Assembly (NCBI GenBank): GCA_024291935.2
Contig: CM044314.1
Location: forward strand, 21,860,001-21,924,000
From: Okapia johnstoni
Taxonomy: Eukaryota > Chordata > Mammalia > Artiodactyla > Giraffidae
DNA length: 64,000 bases
Reading direction: 5' to 3'
Shown: positions 45,401-54,400 of the stretch, piece after piece
Layout: every line of letters starts with the position of its first letter
Numbering within the stretch: position 1 is the stretch's first letter
Translations under genes and position numbers: made by a program
The notes under the pieces: generated by a model
What the model was told of the DNA's origin: nothing
Databases searched by the model: none
The model's input: the letters and a program-made list of their open reading frames with translations, nothing else

Positions 45401-48400
45401 CTGGGGTCCCCAAGGCAACCTGTAGAAAGGATGAAGGCCGAGCCCGACAGCCCATCCACACTGCTGTCTGTGGCGTGGAAGGATAAGAGGTAGGGGACAG
45501 GCACCTCAGAGGAGGTGTGGAGCCCAGGTGACACGCTCTCCCCAAGTGCAGGGACCAAAGAGAAAAGCGGGGGTGGGCTCACCTTGCAGACCCTCGCTAT
45601 CCGGGGGATCATCAGCTTGAAGACAAACTCGTACTCCACAGACACCTCCGTGAAGAAGAAGTACACCCTGTCGTCCCCGAGGTCCTCACCCTCCGGGCTC
45701 TCTCGCACCACGTCAGCAAACACGAAACTGGGCTCTGCAGGGACGGACGCTCTGATTAGCCCCAGAGGGCCCGGGCACCCCCCCGTCAGGACATGGGAGG
45801 GTGCCTGTGCCACACCCCACACAGACTCCAGGGCCCAGGAATGATGACGGGGCCCATCTTGCCCTCCTTACCGGACGTGGGGGTTCTGACACACAGTCTC
45901 CCAGTCCAGCCCAAGAACTGAGGACTGGATCTCTAAACTGGCAGGCAGCCTGGAGGCAACAGAGAGCCAGACCCCACCATGCCTAGAGACTCACTGGGGA
46001 ATATGCATTCGCTGGTTAAAACAGCCCATCCCTAAGAGACAAACTCCTGACCACCAGATCTGGGTGCCCCAAGGCTCTAGCAGGCTCGCCAGTGCCTAGG
46101 AGAAAAGTCTCCTGTGAGTAGCTGTGAGCCATCTGATTGTGAATCCAATGTGGACATGTGACATCCAGAGATAACGGTATAATGTCACATGCTGATCTAA
46201 CGAGATCGAGTTTGTCAATCTGAGCCTCCCAGATCCTTTTCAAGGAGGGGTAAAGGGAAGGTTAAACCAGCTCACAGGTGGCATTAGTGGTAAAGAATCC
46301 GCCTGCCAGTGCAGGAGACGTAAGAGATGCAGGTTCGATCTCTTGGGTCGGGAAGATCCCCTGGAGGAGGGCATGGCAATCTACTCCCGTATTCTGGCCT
46401 GGAGAATCCCATGGACAGAGGAGCCTGGTGGGCTACAGTCCATAGGGTTGAAAAGAGTCAGACATGACTTAGCACACAACCAGCTTACTTAGCAGAGAAG
46501 AAAACAAGCCCCCAGATGCTGGCAGTGAAGCTCCAAGTGGTTCCAGAAGAACCCCCATCTCACTGAGCCTGACATGAACCCCACGACACAGGAAGGTGAG
46601 CCGCGGACGCCTTCCCATGCGGCTGGGAGCCGGCAGAGGGCGAACCAGAGCGGGGGCTCTGGTGGAGAGGCAGCCACCCCAAGCACAAGCCCACCTTCTA
46701 CCACATGGCCCACTTCTTACCGTTAAGCCAAGGAATCGCATACTCTGTCCTCAGAGGACTATGGGTAGAATTTCGGGAGATGATGGGTTCACTTCCCAAA
46801 AAGTTATACGATGTCCCAGAATAAAGCTCTCCATCTTCAGTGACCCAGGAGGAAAGAGGAGAAGGGGATCAACACTAGTATTGGTGTCACACTGATGCCC
46901 CAGCACCACTTTCCCTTCCGACCTGACACAAGCCCTCCCAGGAAACAGAGAGACCACCATCCCGCTTCTGAGCGCATGTTTCTGTTTCCTGAGTCTTCTG
47001 TTTTATTTCTGGACGTAGGGGATTTTGTGCTCCATGCTACACTGTTTGGGGCAAAAAGCAACACAGGCAATTCCTGCATCCAGTAAAATGACAAGCACAA
47101 CAGTGGGTGCACAGGGGGCTCCTGGCCTGCCTGCCTTGGGTGTGCGAGAGCATTCCAAGGCAGGCCACAGCTCAGTCACAAACATCCCCTGAACAAAAGC
47201 ATTCCCTCAACCTGACCAACGCATCCAGGTGATTTGCACAGACGACAGATACAAAATAATCTGTCCCCAAATCTAACGCGAAGACTGCGGAGGTGGCCAT
47301 TTATCCTACTAAACAACGAATCCAAGAGCTCTATAGAGACACTCCTGGACCTTCTGTGAGGACAGTGAATATGGGTACTAAGCAGAGGGGATCACTGCAG
47401 AGGCACGGGGAGCCTGGGTCCAGTGGGGCCAAGCCGGGAACGGACACTGAGAGCAGGACTCACCGACCATGACAGATGTGTAGCTCTGTGCTGGGTCAAA
47501 GGGACACCTTCCTTTGCCATCTTCATTTTTCCCCAGAAATTTGAAGGATGTTAAGTTCTATAATTGAGCAGAAAGGAAGAGTATCATAAAATGTCTGAAG
47601 TCCTGCAGTCATTCTGATCATGTATCTTTGTTGGACCATTTAATTTTCAGACTCGCTCTTCTGGGGAGACGGAGTGGACAGCACGTATTGCTGTCACCAG
47701 CTAGTCCCAGGTCTGGAGGCCAGCGTCTTGGCAGCTTCTATCACCCTGGCACCCTCTGACGCCCTCGAGAGTACCTCAAGGTCCTGGAGCCTCAGTTGAC
47801 TCCCCCGTAAGACCGAGATGGCCAACGCTGATGTCTCTAGGGTCGCAGAACAGCCAGAGCTGTGCTTCAGAAGGAACTGGAAGGCCACACGCAGACTTTT
47901 AACATCAGTAAAGATGCCTTCAAAGCAGCGGGGGAGCAGGCTAGCCAATGAACCGATGACAGAAAAAAGGAGCAGAACCTCCACCTCATCCCACCCACCG
48001 AGATACACTCCAGATGGATCGGTGATCAGAGTGTTAAAGATGGAACCACGCTGCACTAAGGAAGTATGGGTGACCATTTCAGCCTTGAGACCATCTCTCT
48101 GTACCTGGCCAGAGAGCCCAAAGCCAAGAAAGGGAAAGAATGGACAGGTCCAGCACACAGAGGACTGGACGGTGTCTATCCACTGAAAGAATGAGACAGA
48201 TCAACAGTGACAAAGTGGGGGACATGACAGCAAAATGAAAGACAAGGCATGTCCATCCCTGAATATGTGAGAAGTTTGTACAAAAAAAAAAAAAAGCATC
48301 TCAAGAGGAAAATGGTTAAAACATAGCAAGCTGGAGAAGAAAAAACCCATCCGGCAGTGCAGACCAGAAAGGGTATGTGTACTGCCGGCAACCCAGGAAG

Positions 48401-51400
48401 CACAAGGCAATGAAAGTGGGTACCATTTTCCACCTGACAGCCTGGAAATTAAGAAGATGGACATCTCGACTGTGATGGGTGGATTAGTGGCCTCGATGTC
48501 TGTCAGAGCCAGGGAAAGAATCACAGTCACAGAGAAGAAAGGGCTTGGGGCACGGAAAAAACTGTAGTTACACTTCTAACAGGCTGGTGGAAGCGGTATG
48601 CAGACTTGCCACCTCCCAGGTCAGAAGCTGTGAACTGGGGAGACAGTGCACTCAGTGTGATTCACTAACTGCATTTCAGCACAACGGCTGGGGAATCTAA
48701 ATGGGGGCTGGAGGTTAAATCATGTTCGGGTGACAGCACTCAGGGATCACGGGTCACAGTTCAGCACGTCCACACATGTGCACATACATGGATGCTCCCA
48801 ATTATACAGTCTAGGTAGTTAGGACACATGCATGATCAACTTTTCCGTTGGCTTGAAAATTTTTTTAAAACACTGGGGAAAAAAAGGTCTAGGTTGGGGA
48901 TTTTTTTTTTTAGTTTATTTATTATTTATTTATTTGGCTGAGTTGGGTCTCAGCTTCAGCACAAGGGATCTTCACTGCTTCACAAAGCAGCATGCAGGTA
49001 GAGTACGTGGGTTTCAGTAGTTGAGGAACACAGGCTTAGTTACTCTGAGGCATGTGGGATCTTAGCTCCCCAGTCAGGGATTGAACCCAAGTGTCCAGCA
49101 CTGCAAGCCGAATTCTTATCCACTGGACCACCAGTGAAGTCTCCAGGTCCAGGTTTAAATGAAATACATGATTCCTTCACCTCCACAACTGACATGTTTG
49201 TACAATTTAAGCTTAAATTCCATACTTTGAGCATCTGACTAGCAGAGCTTAGCCATGAAATCCTTCATGTGCAAAATGTTTCTGACCAGTAAGACTTAAG
49301 CAAAAAGAAACTAAGTCTGTCTCTGAGGAGTGAAGATCTCAACACCTAGGAGCAACCCTACAAAGATCCCAACCCTCGTTGCCAGAGTCTGTGGACACAG
49401 GTAGTGAGGCAGACCCACGCCACCTGTGGACCTCTCCCCAGGAGTCTGTGTGCTGACACAAGGTTTTCTAAGGAGGTCCTTACCTTGCCCAGACTTTGTC
49501 CTGTCATTAATCTCTGACTCAAGTTTGGAAAACATATTTTAAATTCCAATGAATTTAGGGTTCTAGCAAACCAAGTTTTCTACTCTAGCATACTTTACAC
49601 TTGGCAGGTACTCACTAAATCAGGGACAAATACTAGAAAATGTGCTTCATTTTTGAATCTGAAGTGCATTTAAAATACTTCCTCTCCCCTCTCTGTAGCT
49701 GTTCCAAATGACTCATCAGATTATCTGAGTAAAAAGAGTGTCTCTTGTGAGTCGCTGCTGCCCAGTCTGCTCTCTCCTTCCAGTTAATTGTCAGCAAGGG
49801 GATCAGGAGTGGTGGGAGGGCAGCGGGAAAGTGGGGGTCCCTCTCCCAAGGACCCTAACACAGCAGAATGTGACTGACGAGGCTCAGGGAAAGGCAAGTA
49901 AGGACATGACAAGGGTGAGGGAGAGATGGGTCCTGCTTCTAAAACTGCTCACCCCACTGGCATCATGTTGTCACTTCCTGGAGGGGCAGATTCCAGAAAA
50001 GAGGATCAGGGAACAACTTGCACCCCAACAGCCAACACTGGATGGTGGTACCCCAAGACCAGAGTGGCAGACGTGCTGTCCTAGTGAGCCCAGGCCGCCA
50101 TGAAGACCTCAGACCAGGGGTGGGGCTGCAACCACACACATTGGTGCCTCATGGTTCTCAGCCTGGAAGTCTGAGATGAGGGTGTTGTTGGCAAGGAGGG
50201 TTCCTGGTGAGGAACCTCTTCCTGGCTTGCAGACAGCTGCCTTTTCACTGTTCATCACATGGTGGGAGAAAGACAGATTCTGGCGCCTCTTCCTCTTCTT
50301 AAAAGGACATCATCCTATTGGATTAGGACCCCATCCTCATGACATGATTTAACCTTAATTACCTCCTCACTGGCTACATCTCCAAATATCATCACGTTCA
50401 GAGAATTAGGGCTCTGACATTTGGATTTGGGGAGACACAAACATTCAGCCCATAACATACATGAACCTAGCACACAGGAGCAAAAGTCCTGACTTTTCCA
50501 CCTGACCAGGGCCCCTGTCATACATGCTTCCTTACAAAATGCAAAACATGTCAAGGAGAAGCAGCCAAGATGCTGGATCACGGCATGATGGTGCTTCTCC
50601 TCGTCAACACTGGCCTCCCCAGAAGGTCACCCCACTGCCAGCCCCACACTACGGGCCAGCAGCCCCATGAGTCCTGCCCCATCCATGCCCTCAGTCATGG
50701 TGGTTTATAGACAGGAAGGCTTACAGGAGGCTGGTGAGGGGGCGGAGGCCTTGTGGGGAGCCATAGCTGCCCCAGTTCCCACATGGGTGGCAGGAGAAAA
50801 TTCCTCCTCGATTGCAGAGTAAAGACCACTCGGCACTGCTTTGAGCCCCACTCCATTTCAACCACTGACCAGGGCGCCCGCATGCCTTACCAGGTGGTCA
50901 CAGGCTGGCTGGAACGCATTGGTCCCGCACACGTAAAGGGCACTGGTGCTGAGTGGCTGCAGCACACGGATGTAGTTGAGGCATTCTGTCTACAGGGAAG
51001 AGAAATGCACGGGTCAAGCACTGTGCAGGTTCCACTGGACGCCCTCCATGATTCCAACGGCTCACCCTGCTCGCTCTAGAGCAGGGATAATAGAGCAGGG
51101 ACCAGTCCTGAGCACACGCCTGACAGCAGCTCCTCACAGCTCGCTGACCACCTCAGGCCTCAGATGCCTTCCATCTCCACAGGCCAGCCCTGCTCTGCCT
51201 GGCACGGTGGGGGCAGGCTCCCTGAGATTTGACCCCAGACCTGGGCGATCCTACATGTGCAGTGGGCCCGCATGCTTCAATTTCTGCAGGGTTCACGGAC
51301 CGCTGCCAGGTGCCAACTGGACTCTACCTCAGTCACTGATCTATACTCAGCAAAGACATGCCAGCCAGAAAGCAAGGAGAGCTGACCCTGAATCTCAGTG

Positions 51401-54400
51401 GACACCCAGCACAGGAAAAAATGCATTTGCTCTCAGGAGCAATGCAAACCATTCATTGTGTTGGCAGACCCATGCTGGGGTGTGCTATGCGGAATTCCCT
51501 CTGCCTTCCTTTTTCTCTGGGGGACCCTACCCTCGACACCCTAATGCATGCAAATAGAAACAGTGCTGCTCAGGAGAGGGGTGTGCCCGGCCTGCCCAGC
51601 TCAGGGGAGAGGCAGGACTAAGGAGGGGCTCCCAGCCTGGCTGCACATCAGAGAGGCCCATCAGGAAAACCAGATGCCACTGAGGAACCACTGGCTATTT
51701 CAGGCTGAAATGTACTGGGATTATATGTGGTAGCATCTGAAATTATCTCCATTCAGGAAAGGCTTCTTTTGCCACGATTGTTTTTAAACTGGTTGGAAGT
51801 AATTCATACTCCCCGAAAGAACTGGGAGGGACACTTGTCCCCTGAACGACCTCCACGTGGGCCCAGCCCAAGTGCCTGTTGTAACTTGGGGCTAAAATAA
51901 CTCCCTGCAACACCTGTTATTACATTGCAATGCCTGCATTTTCCCTCATTTCCAATTTAATGACTTTTGTGACAGTGCTTAGTATTTTGCTAAAAAAAAG
52001 TTTAGCCAAAATTTCTGTTTTTGTTTAAATTTTAATTGTTTTGAAATTAGCCACCAACTACTGAAACTGACCATAACCGAGGTGTCTTAACCAATGACCA
52101 AGGAAGATGGGGCTCTTATACTTTGAGATTCTGACATGGGCCCAGTGAGTGGGGGTAACCCAGAATTCTGGAGGGAGATGGACATTCAGCCCAGTGTTCC
52201 CCAGAAGGACCAGGCTGTGCTTAGTTGCTCAACTGTGCCCAACTCTTTGTGACGCCATGGACTGTAGCCCACCAGGCTCCTCTGTCCATGTGATTCTTCA
52301 GGCAAGAATACTGGAGTGGGTTGCCATGCCCTCCTCCAGGGGAATCTTCCCAACCAAGGGATTGAACCTGCATCTTCAGAGTCTCCTGCACTGCAGGCAG
52401 ATTCTTTACCCACTGAGCCATCAGGGAAGCCCCATGCTGAGGTGCCCAGTATCTCCTAGAGAAGGAGCAGAATCTCCAGGAATGGACAGATGTTGCCAAA
52501 ATTCTACTGGAACCCCTCCAGGCCACTGCTGTTCAGGGGAGGCACAAGCCCTCCCTGCATTTTACACCTTTAGCTGGCAAGCATCAGACATCATTTTCTA
52601 TAGTCAAAGTTTCAGGCCATTTGGACCAATTAAACTCAGATCAACTTTAAAGTAATTTCAAAAGCCTGGTATGTTTGGCACTGGCATTGAGAGCCCCAAG
52701 CTCACCACTTGCGAACAGAGAGGTGACCTGCAGGATAAGCAGCAATGAACACCCCGGCGGCTACTCGGCACAAGTCAGGGCACTGGGGAGAGTAAAACAA
52801 GTAAGCCGTTCCCCGGGCGGTCTTTGAAGCTTGCAAAAGAAATTACCTGTTTCGATTTCCCCTTTTCTGCACATCTTGCTTTTTTATCTTCTGAGACCTT
52901 CCAATAAGCCTGTGAGGAAGAACGAAAGAGTCCATTTCAGTGCATGTTCTCCCTTTAATAAAAAGGACAGACTGGTATATAAATACACAGTTTACAAAGC
53001 ACACATCAGTATTTAAAACACAGGTATTCCCCAAGGCATTAACATCTCAGATTACAAAGTGAGGCTCAGAGCAGACACTGCTGCATGTGAGCAACAGGGG
53101 CTTCGAGAGTGTTCTGTGATCCCCACCCCGCAATCTGAAAGGGGGCCTGGAAGGCAGTTCCCAGATGGCCATTACTCACTGCAGAACAACTGCAGAAACA
53201 AAACGACAGGAGTGGGGAGAATTAGTCACCAAAAACCTAAACTGCAGGCGGTCTCTTTTTTGGGGTAGTGGGGAGCGCACCACACAAAAGGTAGTATCTC
53301 AGTTCAGGGACCAGGGATGGAACCCCTGCCCCCTGCAATGGAGGCGTGAAGTCCTAGCCATGGGACAGTTGGGAAGTCCCTAAATAAACTGTAGGCACTT
53401 CCAAACATCAAGTGGGTTTTTCAACCATTCAAAAGCGATTTTCGAGTCCAGTAAAAAGTCTTGATATTTACTTGCTCACCAGAACAGCAAGGTTACGATG
53501 CTTTAAATTTTATGTGATGGCAGCAGGTGAAAGAGATGGAGCCACGCGGCTTCCTCAGGTCGAGCGTCTTTCCGCTGAGACTTGGGTTCCTGCTCCTTCC
53601 ACACCAGGTGGATGGGCAGTCAGGCCAGCAGGTGCCTTGGCCCCTCGCCCCCCAGGGAAGCAACAGTCTTGCCTCACCGAAGGCTTCCACACTCCTGCCT
53701 CACCATCTCCAGACGCCATATCTGACCATGTGATATTCCATCTCTGACACCAAAATACATTTCCCCCATGAAGCTGGCTTCATGCACTTGGGGGTCAGGA
53801 AGCAGCAGAAGGAGCTTCTCCACAGCAGTGATGTGAAGCCCCCAGTGACATGTCTTCAGAAAAATGGGGGCCCTCATCAGAACCAGGACGCATGAAAGCA
53901 GAACAAAGTTCCATTCCAAACAGTAACTTTCTTTTGCAATTAAAATGTACACAATTTCATCATCTACAGGTAATGCCTGAGGATACGGGAACATGAACTC
54001 TGACAGGCCCTTAACCATGTTCTCGGGGGTTTCACTGAAGCTTGGCCTGGCGTCCTTTCACTTTTTCTTCTCTTTCACGTCAACAGGGCCCAAGCTTCTC
54101 GGCCAGTCTGAGGGGCCACAGTCAGGACATTAACAGAGCAATGCAGGCTCTGACTGAGCATCTATGTGCCTAGTGGAATCAGGGTACTCCCAGCATGAGA
54201 TTCTGAAAGGCGGTATTGGCCCAAGTTGTCGAGGAGAGTGGGGTTTGACCAAAACCGGGAGTAGGGGCTGAGAGGGAGTCAGGCCGTGAGCACCCCTCTG
54301 TTCTAAGCGCCGTACAATTTTAGACACTTTATTTTCACAGCATAATGACTGCAATCTCATTTATGTGAAACAGAAACTAAGTACTATGCCTGCCTCTGGA

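Larger units (their letters stand above)
43988..45582 (-). other. SEMA4D intron 7 with two SINE insertions
   Basis: A Bov-tA copy (44783-44990) and a BovA2 dimer (45020-45295) sit side by side. The remainder is unassigned. Confidence 0.8.
47558..50890 (-). other. SEMA4D intron 4
   Basis: It contains a CHR-type SINE (48900-49143) and an ancient repeat (50090-50458). Positions 47560-48890 and 49150-50080 show nothing recognised. Confidence 0.8.
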
